A stretch of DNA of 64,000 nt. Origin: Lithodes maja. Lineage: Eukaryota > Arthropoda > Malacostraca > Decapoda > Lithodidae. This document shows positions 21,246 to 31,800 of this stretch, one piece after another. Within the stretch, counting starts at the first letter, position 1; each line of letters starts with the position of its first letter. A program made the translations under genes and the position numbers. The stretch lies in the NCBI GenBank assembly GCA_037953745.1, contig JBAKBP010013170.1, positions 1 through 64,000 of the forward strand, written 5' to 3'. The notes under the pieces are model-generated. The model searched no databases, was not told where the DNA came from, and saw only the letters and a list, made by a program, of their open reading frames with translations.

Positions 21246-21263
21246 TGGCGACCTTGCACAAGA
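21246..21263 (+). other. Candidate primer binding site of Gypsy copy A
   Basis: TGGCGACCTTGCACAAGA lies three bases after the 5' LTR, with the TGG start that pairs with a tRNA CCA end. The tRNA identity is a guess (arginine-type acceptor end). Confidence 0.6.
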
Positions 21264-21485
21264 TTCAGTAGTATCCTATCACATGTTTTTTGGAGAACTA
21301 TTCTATGCTACCTAGTAGAGCTGGCTAGAATTTTCTTGCATATTGGAGGAATTTTTATTGTGTCATTATTGTATTGGTGGACTTGCAGATTGTTTCGTTG
21401 GGGGTGTCTAGAGTAGAGTCATTCAAGCATCTTTAACATTTTGTGAGTCGAGACTGCAATTAGTAATAAGCACTTCTTTTTTTTT

Positions 21486-24400
21486 ATGAACAGCAATTGT
21501 ATAACCAGCACTATGTCTAATGACTCATCATTTACGGGGGAGGATAACACGGTACAGCCTAGTGACCAGCAAGTACAACAGATATTTAGGGAGGGGAGTG
21601 TTATAAGTGGAGAGAGGGATGCCCGGGCATTTTTGCAGACACCTTTGACCGAACAGCGCCTGCAGGCTATTGATTGTTACGGTCTTCGCTGTTTAGCCAC
21701 GGTTTTGGGGCGGGACTGTCCTGACAGTTGGCCCAAGAAGAATTTGGTGGCATGTTTGTTGGGTGATGGCGATGGGGCGGTGGGTGGAGTGGGGTCTTGG
21801 GGGGTTCCCTCCAAGCCTCCATTCCACTCTACCCCTGAGCTGGGCCCTCAGCCAGCGAGTCTTAGCACGATGCAGCAGGAGGGTTCTCAAGGGCAAGCTG
21901 GCTTACCCGTAAACACGTCTCGGTGTGGATCCCCCATTTTGTGCTCTCCCCCCCCAGGCCTGTCTCCTGAGATGTTATTTCAGCTAGAACTAGCTAAGTT
22001 TAAGCTGCAGGAGACTCAGATACAACAGGCTAGTATAGAACGCATAGAGGTTGCTAGAATCCAAGCCAATCAGGATGCAACCAGGTACCAGGCTGAAATG
22101 GATGTCGAGAAGTCTAGAGTAGAGACCACGGGGCGTCATCTCGGTGGTGGGCACCGGGTTACAGACTCACTTTCGCATTTAATTAAGTTAGTACCCGCAT
22201 TTGATGAGACAGCAGTGACTGAGTTTTTTGCTCGTTTCGAAAAGAAGTGTCGTGAGTATGACTGGCCGGAGGTTAAATGGGCAGCATTAGTTTCATCACG
22301 TCTAGTGGGTAAGGGGTTGAAAGCCTACGATGCACTGTCACTGGACGAGAGTGTAGTGTATGGACTGGTGAAGGAGGCTGTGCTCCGGGCCTACGAACTG
22401 CAACCCGAAACTTATAGATTGAAGTTCCGTGGCGTGAATAAGAAGAGCGACGTCAGTTTTATGGAGCACGCACGGGACTTAACAGATGCAGGTAATAACT
22501 GGTTTCGGTCCGAGCACGCAGAGTCGGCTGAGGAAATTAAGCAACTTTTCTATCTGGAACAGTTTTACAAATGTACTGGAACCGATCTAACGCTGAACAT
22601 TAAGGAAAAATGTCCCAAGACAGTAGAGGAGGCTGCCAAGATGGCAGACCTCAGATTATCATTGATTCGTGGTTGCGGTGCCGCTCAGAGGGCTGAGTCA
22701 GGGCAGAAGGGGCGCTATACCCCACCCACCAGAGTTTTCGATAATAACAAATCCTATGACACACATAACCACACTAAATGCATTGCACCTAATAACACCT
22801 ACAAACACAAGCCTCTCCCGTTTACTAAAGGTCAGGCCCCTTCTTCGCCCGCACAAGGGAAGAAGCCCATTGGGGATGTGAAATGTTACAAATGTCAGAA
22901 GCTAGGCCATTATTCACGTGAGTGCCCTAGTAACACTCCCGCTAAGCCGGTGTCATTGGTTCACAGTATCGGTGTGTCTCTGAAGGCTGCAGCAACTGCC
23001 CGGGGTAGGTTGTCAGCAGCTGAGGCACACGCGGTAAAGAAGCGTACGGAAGGCTCGACACCTGTCCGGGACACTTTCTGTAGCCATCGGGGACACGGGT
23101 TTGTGAGCTGGGGGAGTGAACTACGGAGGGTTGACTTGCTGAGGGATACGGGGGCTTCGCAAACTTTGTTGAGGAACTTCACAGGGAAACCGATAAATGC
23201 GGCCAGAGTTGTTGTGGTGCAGGGTATAAATGCTACGAGGTCATACCCACTTGTGAGGTTGGAGTTGAGAGTGGGAGAGGTGTGCAGGGAGCTGGATGTA
23301 GGGATCGTTGAGTGTTTGCCAGTTGAGGGCGTCGACCTTCTTCTCGGCAACGACTTTGCGGTGCCCACTTCCGGGACTCCACCCTTAGTCGTTGCCGAGA
23401 GGGCGGCCGACGTGGATGGTGAGAATCGGGAATGGGTTGGGAGGTGCCAACAGGATGAGATGGCCTGTGTGGTAACCCGATCTCGCTCTGCGGCTCCTGC
23501 ACAGCCTAGCACTCAACCTCGGGGACAGTGGAGGAAGGATCAGGAGAAGGTTGCTAAGGGCAGGAAAAGGGACATTGATTCTGCTGCACTTCTCGGTGAT
23601 TCGGTACTTGGACCTATAATAAACACGGGAGTTGACTCTGGCCCAGATATGGTGTGTAACAAGGCAGAGTTGGGTAAGACTTCGCGTGAGGCAAGAGCTG
23701 TAGCGAGAGCCACTAAGGCAGTAGAGCCTACTAGCCGGGGTAATGTCTTATTACAAAACCATCTTGATGCATTGACGCCCAGGGACATTAGTGAGCAGCA
23801 GCTGCAAGACGCTAGCCTAGCTCGTTATAGCAATGGTGCCATAGAGTTGGAGGAAGATGGGGATGCGAAGCCGGGAGATTTCTTTAGGCTCAACAGGATA
23901 TTGTACCGCAGATTTCTAGACCCCAAATCGAAGTGGGAGGGCGGTGCGAGGGTAGTAGACCAGGTGGTTGTTCCAAATAAGTATAGAGAGTCCTTATTGT
24001 GTCTGGCGCATGATGTGCCGGTGGCGGGTCATTTGGGGGTAACAAAAACATTGGCGGCATTGGGCAGGTTTTTCTGGTGGCCTGGGGTCAAGGCTGATGT
24101 CTGTGCATGGGTGGCTGGGTGTGCGACCTGCCAGACAACGGGGAAGCCTAACCAGACCATCCCGAAGGCACCTTTGTTTCCCATACCTGTCACCGGGCCT
24201 CCGTTCAGCAAAGTTGTAGTAGATTTGGTTGGCCCTTTCCCGCCTACTAGTAGTGGCAATAAATTCCTGTTGACAATCATGGATGTGGCTACGAGATACC
24301 CGGACGCATACCCCATGAGAAACGGCTCGGCAAAGGCAGTTGTTAAAAACTTATTATTGTTCTGTTCCCGTTATGGATTTCCACGTGAGGTGCAGTCAGA

Positions 24401-26585
24401 CCAGGGGAGCAATTTTACATCCAAATTGTTCAAGCAAACCCTTCAGTTGCACGGTATATGTTCTGTAGTGTCGTCAGCCTACCATCCCGAGAGTCAGGGA
24501 GTCTTGGAGCGGTGGCACTCGACCCTGAAGAGTATGCTACGCTGTTACTGTGCAGAACATGACACTGATTGGGATTTGGGTCTGCCGTATGTTCTGTTCG
24601 CTGCACGTGAAGTCCCAGGAGAGAGCCTGGGGTTCAGTCCAAATCAACTAGTCTTTGGCCATAATGTGAGAGGACCTTTAAGTATGGTGAAAGAGATCTG
24701 GGAGGGCGAAGAGAAGCCGGGGTCTGTACTTAAATATATCCTTGAGAGCCGGGAGAGACTTATAGGTTGCATGGCAGCGGCAGGTAATAACTTGGTTAAT
24801 GCACAGGCGGTCATGAAGCACCAGTATGACGCCAAGGTGAAGCTTCGGGAGTTTTCGGTGGGTCAGGAGGTAATGTTGCTTTTACCTTTGCCTGGACACC
24901 CCCTTTCTGCCAAGTTCATTGGGCCGTATGTGGTGGCTAAGAAACTGTCCGACCTTGATTATCTCGTTGCAACACCTGACCGTAGGAAAAAACATCAGTT
25001 ATGTCATGTTAACCTCATGAAAGAGTATGTGAGACGCCCCTCAGAGCCTCTCACTGTCCCTGTGCTGGCCTGCAGCGGCCAGGGTGGAGAAGGAGGTGGG
25101 GACAGTGATGCTGCTGAGGAGGATAGCTGGGACTGTGTCATTTCCGCGGAACAGTGGGCGGGGAATACTGAACAAGAGGATAGGCAAGCTGTAAGTCACC
25201 TGCCTGAGCACCAGGGTGCTGCTGTCCTAGGCCTGTTCAGGTCATACCCCTCTGTTTTCGCCGAACACCCAGGTCTCACTACTCAGGTAACGCACGACGT
25301 GGACGTCGGTGATAATGTGCCCTTCAAGTCAGTGCCCTACCGTGTGCCCCCGGTAAAGTTGCCAGCTTTACGGGAGGAGTTAAAGTACATGGTTGAGAGA
25401 GGGATGATCACTGAAGGTTATGTGAAGTGGACATCACCCGTCACGTTGCAGCCAAAACCTGACGGCAAGGTGCGGTTCTGCATAGATTTTCGTAGGCTAA
25501 ATGGCTTGACCACTACCAACCCTTACCCTTTGCCTCGAGTTGACGACAGCGTGGACAAGATAGGGAATGCAAAGTACCTTACTAAAATTGATCTTGTAAA
25601 AGGCTACTGGCAAGTACCCCTGTCGGACCGAGCTAAGCAAGTTTGTGGTTTTGTGGTAGATGGCAAGACCTACCAATGTAACGTAATGCCTTATGGGCTT
25701 AAGAACGCACCTGCCACGTTTCAGAACCTGATGAACGATATTTTTGACGAAATCCCTAACTGCACGGTCTACCTTGATGACGTGATAGTGTATGATGACG
25801 ATTTTGAAAATCACCTAAGGCACTTAGAGACCCTGTTTGGGAAGTTGCACGATGCTGGGCTGGTGGTGAACCTGAGGAAGTGCGAGTTTGTAAAGGCTAC
25901 TGTGCAGTATCTTGGCTTCGTGGTCGGGTTAGGCCGGGTGTGCCCCCCCCTGAGCAAGATACAGGCTATCAATATGTTTCCCAGGCCCACCACTAAGCGC
26001 CAGGTCATGCGGTTCCTAGGTATGATAGGCTATTATAGGCGCTTCATCCGGGGATACTCTACTGTCTTAGCACCGTTAACTGATCTACTGTCGAAGTCAG
26101 TGAAGTTCTGTTGGGCTGCGGAGTGTCAGAGGGCTTTCGACCTAGTCAAGCACCTGCTGTGTACACATCCGATTTTGAGAGCCCCAGACTTCTCCAGGAG
26201 TTTTCAGCTGGCGACTGATGCCAGCGGTGTGGGTGCCGGGGCAGTGTTACTGCAGACTGATTCCGAGGGCTTGGAACACCCAGTGAGCTTCTTTTCTCGC
26301 AAGTTTAATTCGGCACAAAGGAATTACTCGACTATAGAGAAGGAGCTTCTTGCTATCGTTTTGTCGCTCAAACATTTCGAAGTTTATGTTCCAGCCTACG
26401 GCCCGGTAGTGACGATTTATACGGACCATCATCCCTTGAAATTCCTAAATCAGTTTCACAATCGGAATATGCGGTTGACCAGGTGGTCCCTAATGCTCCA
26501 AGAGTATAATCTCAACATTCAGCATATTGCCGGGAGTGAGAACGTGATAGCAGATTGTCTATCAAGGGTTGATGATCCAGGATAG
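21486..26585 (+). CDS. Gypsy copy A gag-pol polyprotein, integrase before RT
   Basis: One uninterrupted frame of 1699 codons. In order: gag with a coiled-coil-like stretch near residues 160-200; a CCHC zinc knuckle, CYKCQKLGHYSREC, near 465; an aspartic protease, LLRDTGAS, near 550; an integrase with an HHCC-type zinc domain near 840-885 and DDE motifs (VVDLVGP, VQSDQGSNF and the glutamate in GVLERWHS) near 910-1010; reverse transcriptase (CIDFRRLN, then the catalytic VYLDDVIVY) near 1330-1435; and RNase H (LATDASGVGAG) near 1577, ending at about 1699. RT sequence is Ty3/Gypsy type, but integrase precedes RT as in Ty1/Copia, the hallmark of the Gmr1-like group. There is no envelope gene. The start could also be the methionine ten codons in. 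Confidence 0.93.
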   Translation: MNSNCITSTMSNDSSFTGEDNTVQPSDQQVQQIFREGSVISGERDARAFLQTPLTEQRLQAIDCYGLRCLATVLGRDCPDSWPKKNLVACLLGDGDGAVGGVGSWGVPSKPPFHSTPELGPQPASLSTMQQEGSQGQAGLPVNTSRCGSPILCSPPPGLSPEMLFQLELAKFKLQETQIQQASIERIEVARIQANQDATRYQAEMDVEKSRVETTGRHLGGGHRVTDSLSHLIKLVPAFDETAVTEFFARFEKKCREYDWPEVKWAALVSSRLVGKGLKAYDALSLDESVVYGLVKEAVLRAYELQPETYRLKFRGVNKKSDVSFMEHARDLTDAGNNWFRSEHAESAEEIKQLFYLEQFYKCTGTDLTLNIKEKCPKTVEEAAKMADLRLSLIRGCGAAQRAESGQKGRYTPPTRVFDNNKSYDTHNHTKCIAPNNTYKHKPLPFTKGQAPSSPAQGKKPIGDVKCYKCQKLGHYSRECPSNTPAKPVSLVHSIGVSLKAAATARGRLSAAEAHAVKKRTEGSTPVRDTFCSHRGHGFVSWGSELRRVDLLRDTGASQTLLRNFTGKPINAARVVVVQGINATRSYPLVRLELRVGEVCRELDVGIVECLPVEGVDLLLGNDFAVPTSGTPPLVVAERAADVDGENREWVGRCQQDEMACVVTRSRSAAPAQPSTQPRGQWRKDQEKVAKGRKRDIDSAALLGDSVLGPIINTGVDSGPDMVCNKAELGKTSREARAVARATKAVEPTSRGNVLLQNHLDALTPRDISEQQLQDASLARYSNGAIELEEDGDAKPGDFFRLNRILYRRFLDPKSKWEGGARVVDQVVVPNKYRESLLCLAHDVPVAGHLGVTKTLAALGRFFWWPGVKADVCAWVAGCATCQTTGKPNQTIPKAPLFPIPVTGPPFSKVVVDLVGPFPPTSSGNKFLLTIMDVATRYPDAYPMRNGSAKAVVKNLLLFCSRYGFPREVQSDQGSNFTSKLFKQTLQLHGICSVVSSAYHPESQGVLERWHSTLKSMLRCYCAEHDTDWDLGLPYVLFAAREVPGESLGFSPNQLVFGHNVRGPLSMVKEIWEGEEKPGSVLKYILESRERLIGCMAAAGNNLVNAQAVMKHQYDAKVKLREFSVGQEVMLLLPLPGHPLSAKFIGPYVVAKKLSDLDYLVATPDRRKKHQLCHVNLMKEYVRRPSEPLTVPVLACSGQGGEGGGDSDAAEEDSWDCVISAEQWAGNTEQEDRQAVSHLPEHQGAAVLGLFRSYPSVFAEHPGLTTQVTHDVDVGDNVPFKSVPYRVPPVKLPALREELKYMVERGMITEGYVKWTSPVTLQPKPDGKVRFCIDFRRLNGLTTTNPYPLPRVDDSVDKIGNAKYLTKIDLVKGYWQVPLSDRAKQVCGFVVDGKTYQCNVMPYGLKNAPATFQNLMNDIFDEIPNCTVYLDDVIVYDDDFENHLRHLETLFGKLHDAGLVVNLRKCEFVKATVQYLGFVVGLGRVCPPLSKIQAINMFPRPTTKRQVMRFLGMIGYYRRFIRGYSTVLAPLTDLLSKSVKFCWAAECQRAFDLVKHLLCTHPILRAPDFSRSFQLATDASGVGAGAVLLQTDSEGLEHPVSFFSRKFNSAQRNYSTIEKELLAIVLSLKHFEVYVPAYGPVVTIYTDHHPLKFLNQFHNRNMRLTRWSLMLQEYNLNIQHIAGSENVIADCLSRVDDPG

Positions 26586-26855
26586 TCGTGCACGGTGTGT
26601 GGGTTGAGCAGGAGTAAAATTAGGCTATCATAACGCCGTCCAAAAAGATGATAAAACAATAAAATAAACGAGAAATTTTTTTTTAGTTTTGTAAGTCTTT
26701 ATTGTTGTAGCATGATGCATGCGATATTGTGTTTTATGTATAATTCACACTTCAGTTGTTGTGCACCTTTTGCAATTAGTGGCAGCTAAGGGTAGCAGGT
26801 CGGTTGGTTGCCTGTCAGATTTTGATAATGCTTCTAAGGTCGATTATCTAAAATC

Positions 26856-26865
26856 TTGGGGGGGC
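26856..26865 (+). other. Polypurine tract of Gypsy copy A
   Basis: A TT-G7-C stretch directly precedes the 3' LTR and would prime plus-strand DNA synthesis. An AATAAA (26658-26663) lies between the stop codon and this tract. The same tract precedes the last LTR at 34321-34328. Confidence 0.75.
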
Positions 26866-28684
26866 TGTGACGCACCCAGTGCGTGGCAACGCAACCTGAT
26901 TGTACTCCTTGGTACTCCACTGTACCGCCACTGTGCGGTACCTCTGTACCGCTGTACCGTGCTGGCTGCCTATATTGAGTGTGACAACGTATAACTATGT
27001 TCTTTGTATCTCTGCAAAGGTCTCGTCATGTGCTAACCAGTGGTGGGTTTTGTTTTAAGCCATGTCGAGACCTTCCATTTAATATGTAGTATCAATAGAG
27101 AAGTTGATAGATAAGACAATGGGAGTTCAGAGAGAGAGAGTGAGTTGGGCTTCAGAGCGAGAGGGTAGCAATGCGCCACGCTGCCGGGGGGGTGGTTGCC
27201 AGACGTATGGACCGGTTGGCAGCCTTGCGCTTATAGCTAGGCGCGACAGGGTTGGTAGTCCATTGCCGCCTGCCTATGCTGCCTGGGCTGCCCATGTTGT
27301 CGTACTGCACATTGCCTGGAGGCTCGCTGTGTGTTCCATGATCAGGTTGCCTAGAACCTTTGAGATTCTAACATCCCTTGCCCTCTCTCCCAACTTCTCA
27401 CGGTTGCACTCTTTCTCTCTGACGACATTACTCTCATTTCATTCTTCTCTCTATTTAAATGCATAACCTTCCCTTGAGGTCCTAAAGGAGTTTCAGCACT
27501 CACCTCTCGTATTACTCTTAGGACAAGCATATATTTACATGTATTAGATTTAAGGGGTTAATGTGAACAGCGATCTTCTTGATGAGGATAGTTGGTGAAC
27601 GTTCTACATGTTCACGAGTTATATGCCCAGCTCATCATCCAATTTGTGACTAGACTAGTGCCATGTGTAAGAGCCCGACCATGCCCAGGAGTTGTCTGTA
27701 GAGGGGCGAGGACTTAGCCTTGATTTGCCTACCGAGCCAGGAGCGAGTGCAGTACCAGAGACTACAGCTCGCTCGTAGTGCCGGTATAGTAGAGTAACGT
27801 AATTTATCTGTCCTTGTGTTCTCTGCAGTCTTTTCCTGGGTTCTCGCTTTCGGTGCTGGGACTCGTTGTTCCTGTGACTTGGCCTGCTAGCTAGAACACA
27901 TGGGGATGATGAGTGGGTTATATCTTTATTCTACTATGCATTGCAGCTCTCTTTAAGTTTATGTATGTAACACTTTACAATACACATTACTCACACACAA
28001 GACAACACTATTAATACTTTCATGTATCAATTAACTGCACTGTCGTTTTGCTGCTGTGTCCGGAGTTCTGTTGCGTAGGGCGCATACGGACTCAGAGGGG
28101 AGACAGAGTGAGAGAAGCGAAGTACCCTATGCGGTAGTAGGCTACCGGTGCAGTACTGTTGCCTGCAACCTTTTAGTTATTCCAAGTATAGATTCATTAT
28201 TATAATAAGTGACTACTATTTATGTTCCTTCCATGTGTATTATTAGGTATCTACTGGATCATGAACATCTTGTATGCTACATGCTAGTGCATGTTAGTAG
28301 GGGACAGTTATTCTAGTGCACGCGCTTTCAAATAGGCGTGTACATTTGTCATTTAGCATTTCACTGTCATACCTTTAGCCTGCTTCTATTCTACATTATT
28401 AGAGGCTTAATATTAACGTAGTTTCTTGAGTATTGCATTTCTTTAGTAATAACGTAACCTATAAATGTCTGAGGGAGTTTAGCCTCATAGCCTACCCCTG
28501 TTGTACACTTTCGCCGAGTTAAGGTACCTCGTTACCATAGACGATAACTCTGTAGGGCGTTGGTACTTTTGTTGTCTGGAGCATATAGTATTTGGGACTG
28601 GAATCGAGCGTGTCGTTGTCACATAAGCCATTTCTGTCCTACGATCAAGAATCCCGAATATGTATTGCCGATCCAGCCGTAACA
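26866..28684 (+). repeat. 3' LTR of Gypsy copy A
   Basis: An 1819-bp LTR pairing with 19432-21242. It has an extra CTGTACCG-type repeat near 26950 and a few substitutions. CTAC follows at 28685. Confidence 0.92.
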
Positions 28685-28862
28685 CTACCTAGTAGAGCTG
28701 GCTAGAATTTTCTTGCATATTGGAGGAATTTTTATTGTGTCATTATTGTATTGGTGGACTTGCAGATTGTTTCGTTGGGGGTGTCTAGAGTAGAGTCATT
28801 CAAGCATCTTTAACATTTTGTGAGTCGAGACTGCAATTAGTAATAAGCACTTCTTTTTTTTT

Positions 28863-31800
28863 ATGAACAGCAATTGTATAACCAGCACTATGTCTAATGA
28901 CTCATCATTTACGGGGGAGGATAACACGGTACAGCCTAGTGACCAGCAAGTACAACAGATATTTAGGGAGGGGAGTGTTATAAGTGGAGAGAGGGATGCC
29001 CGGGCATTTTTGCAGACACCTTTGACCGAACAGCGCCTGCAGGCTATTGATTGTTACGGTCTTCGCTGTTTAGCCACGGTTTTGGGGCGGGACTGTCCTG
29101 ACAGTTGGCCCAAGAAGAATTTGGTGGCATGTTTGTTGGGTGATGGCGATGGGGCGGTGGGTGGAGTGGGGTCTTGGGGGGTTCCCTCCAAGCCTCCATT
29201 CCACTCTACCCCTGAGCTGGGCCCTCAGCCAGCGATTCTTAGCACGATGCAGCAGGAGGGTTCTCAATGGCAAGCTGGCTTACCCGTAAACACGTCTCGG
29301 TGTGGATCCCCCGTTTTGTGCTCTCCCCCCCCCAGGCCTGTCTCCTGAGATGTTATTTCAGCTAGAACTAGCTAAGCTTAAGTTGCAAGAGAGTCAACAG
29401 GCTAGTATAGAACGGATTAAGCTGCAGGAGACTCAGATACAACAGGCTAGTATAGAACGGATTAAGCTGCAGGAGACTCAGATACAACAGGCTAGTATAG
29501 AATGCATAGAGGTTGCTAGAATCCAAGCCAATCAGGATGCAACCAGGTACCAGGCTGAAATGGATGTCGAGAAGTCTAGAGTAGAGACCACGGGGCGTCA
29601 TCTCGGTGGTGGGCACCGGGTTACAGACTCACTTTCGCATTTAATTAAGTTAGTACCCGCATTTGATGAGACAGCAGTGACTGAGTTTTTTGCTCGTTTC
29701 GAAAAGAAGTGTCGTGAGTATGACTGGCCGGAGGTTAAATGGGCAGCATTAGTTTCATCACGTCTAGTGGGTAAGGGGTTGAAAGCCTACGATGCACTGT
29801 CACTGGACGAGAGTATCGTGTATGGACTGGTGAAGGAGGCTGTGCTCCGGGCCTACGAACTGCAACCCGAAACTTATAGATTGAAGTTCCGTGGCGTGAA
29901 TAAGAAGAGCGACGTCAGTTTTATGGAGCACGCACGGGACTTAACAGATGCATGTAATAACTGGTTTCGGTCCGAGCACGCAGAGTCGGCTGAGGAAATT
30001 AAGCAACTTTTCTATCTGGAACAGTTTTACAAATGTACTGGAACCGATCTAACGCTGAACATTAAGGAAAAATGTCCCAAGACAGTAGAGGAGGCTGCCA
30101 AGATGGCAGACCTCAGATTATCATTGATTCGTGGTTGCGGTGCCGCTCAGAGGGCTGAGTCAGGGCAGAAGGGGCGCTATACCCCACCCACCAGAGTTTT
30201 CGATAATAACAAATCCTATGACACACATAACCACACTAAAAGCATTGCACCTAATAACACCTACAAACACAAGCCTCTCCCGTTTACTAAAGGTCAGGCC
30301 CCTTCTTCGCCCGCACAAGGGAAGAAGCCCATTGGGGATGTGAAATGTTACAAATGTCAGAAGCTAGGCCATTATTCACGTGAGTGCCCTAGTAACACTC
30401 CCGCTAAGCCGGTGTCATTGGTTCACAGTATCGGTGTGTCTCTGAAGGCTGCAGCAACTGCCCGGGGTAGGTTGTCAGCAGCTGAGGCACACGCGGTAAA
30501 GAAGCGTACGGAAGGCTCGACACCTGTCCGGGACACTTTCTGTAGCCATCGGGGACACGGGTTTGTGAGCTGGGGGAGTGAACTACGGAGGGTTGACTTG
30601 CTGAGGGATACGGGGGCTTCGCAAACTTTGTTGAGGAACTTCACAGGGAAACCGATAAATGCGGCCAGAGTTGTTGTGGTGCAGGGTATAAATGCTACGA
30701 GGTCATACCCACTTGTGAGGTTGGAGTTGAGAGTGGGAGAGGTGTGCAGGGAGCTGGATGTAGGGATCGTTGAGTGTTTGCCAGTTGAGGGCGTCGACCT
30801 TCTTCTCGGCAACGACTTTGCGGTGCCCACTTCCGGGACTCCACCCTTAGTCGTTGCCGAGAGGGCGGCCGACGTGGATGGTGAGAATCGGGAATGGGTT
30901 GGGAGGTGCCAACAGGATGAGATGGCCTGTGTGGTAACCCGATCTCGCTCTGCGGCTCCTGCACAGCCTAGCACTCAACCTCGGGGACAGTGGAGGAAGG
31001 ATCAGGAGAAGGTTGCTAAGGGCAGGAAAAGGGACATTGATTCTGCTGCACTTCTCGGTGATTCGGTACTTGGACCTATAATAAACACGGGAGTTGATTC
31101 TGGCCCAGATATGGTGTGTAACAAGGCAGAGTTGGGTAAGACTTCGCGTGAGGCAAGAGCTGTAGCGAGAGCCACTAAGGCAGTAGAGCCTACTAGCCGG
31201 GGTAATGTCTTATTACAAAACCATCTTGATGCATTGACGCCCAGGGACATTAGTGAGCAGCAGCTGCAAGACGCTAGCCTAGCTCGTTATAGCAATGGTG
31301 CCATAGAGTTGGAGGAAGATGGGGATGCGAAGCCGGGAGATTTCTTTAGGCTCAACAGGATATTGTACCGCAGATTTCTAGACCCCAAATCGAAGTGGGA
31401 GGGCGGTGCGAGGGTAGTAGACCAGGTGGTTGTTCCAACTAAGTATAGAGAGTCCTTATTGTGTCTGGCGCATGATGTGCCGGTGGCGGGTCATTTGGGG
31501 GTAACAAAAACATTGGCGGCATTGGGCAGGTTTTTCTGGTGGCCTGGGGTCAAGGCTGATGTCTGTGCATGGGTGGCTGGGTGTGCGACCTGCCAGACAA
31601 CGGGGAAGCCTAACCAGACCATCCCGAAGGCACCTTTGTTTCCCATCCCTGTCACCGGGCCTCCGTTCAGCAAAGTTGTAGTAGATTTGGTTGGCCCTTT
31701 CCCGCCTACTAGTAGTGGCAATAAATTCCTGTTGACAATCATGGATGTGGCTACGAGATACCCGGACGCATACCCCATGAGAAACGGCTCGGCAAAGGCA

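Larger units (their letters stand above)
19432..28684 (+). mobile_element. Gypsy (Gmr1-like) retrotransposon copy A, complete
   Basis: The structure is LTR 19432-21242, leader, one 1699-codon gag-pol frame, polypurine tract, LTR 26866-28684. It is flanked by CTAC at 19428-19431 and 28685-28688, a 4-bp duplication of the target inside copy B's leader. The two LTRs differ at only a handful of sites plus one ~8-bp insertion near the start of the right LTR. The intact frame and matched LTRs indicate a recent, possibly competent insertion. Confidence 0.93.

Noticed and set aside
21486..26585. Endogenous retrovirus
   Set aside because: No envelope-like frame exists between RNase H and the 3' LTR. 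The domain order and lack of env fit a retrotransposon.
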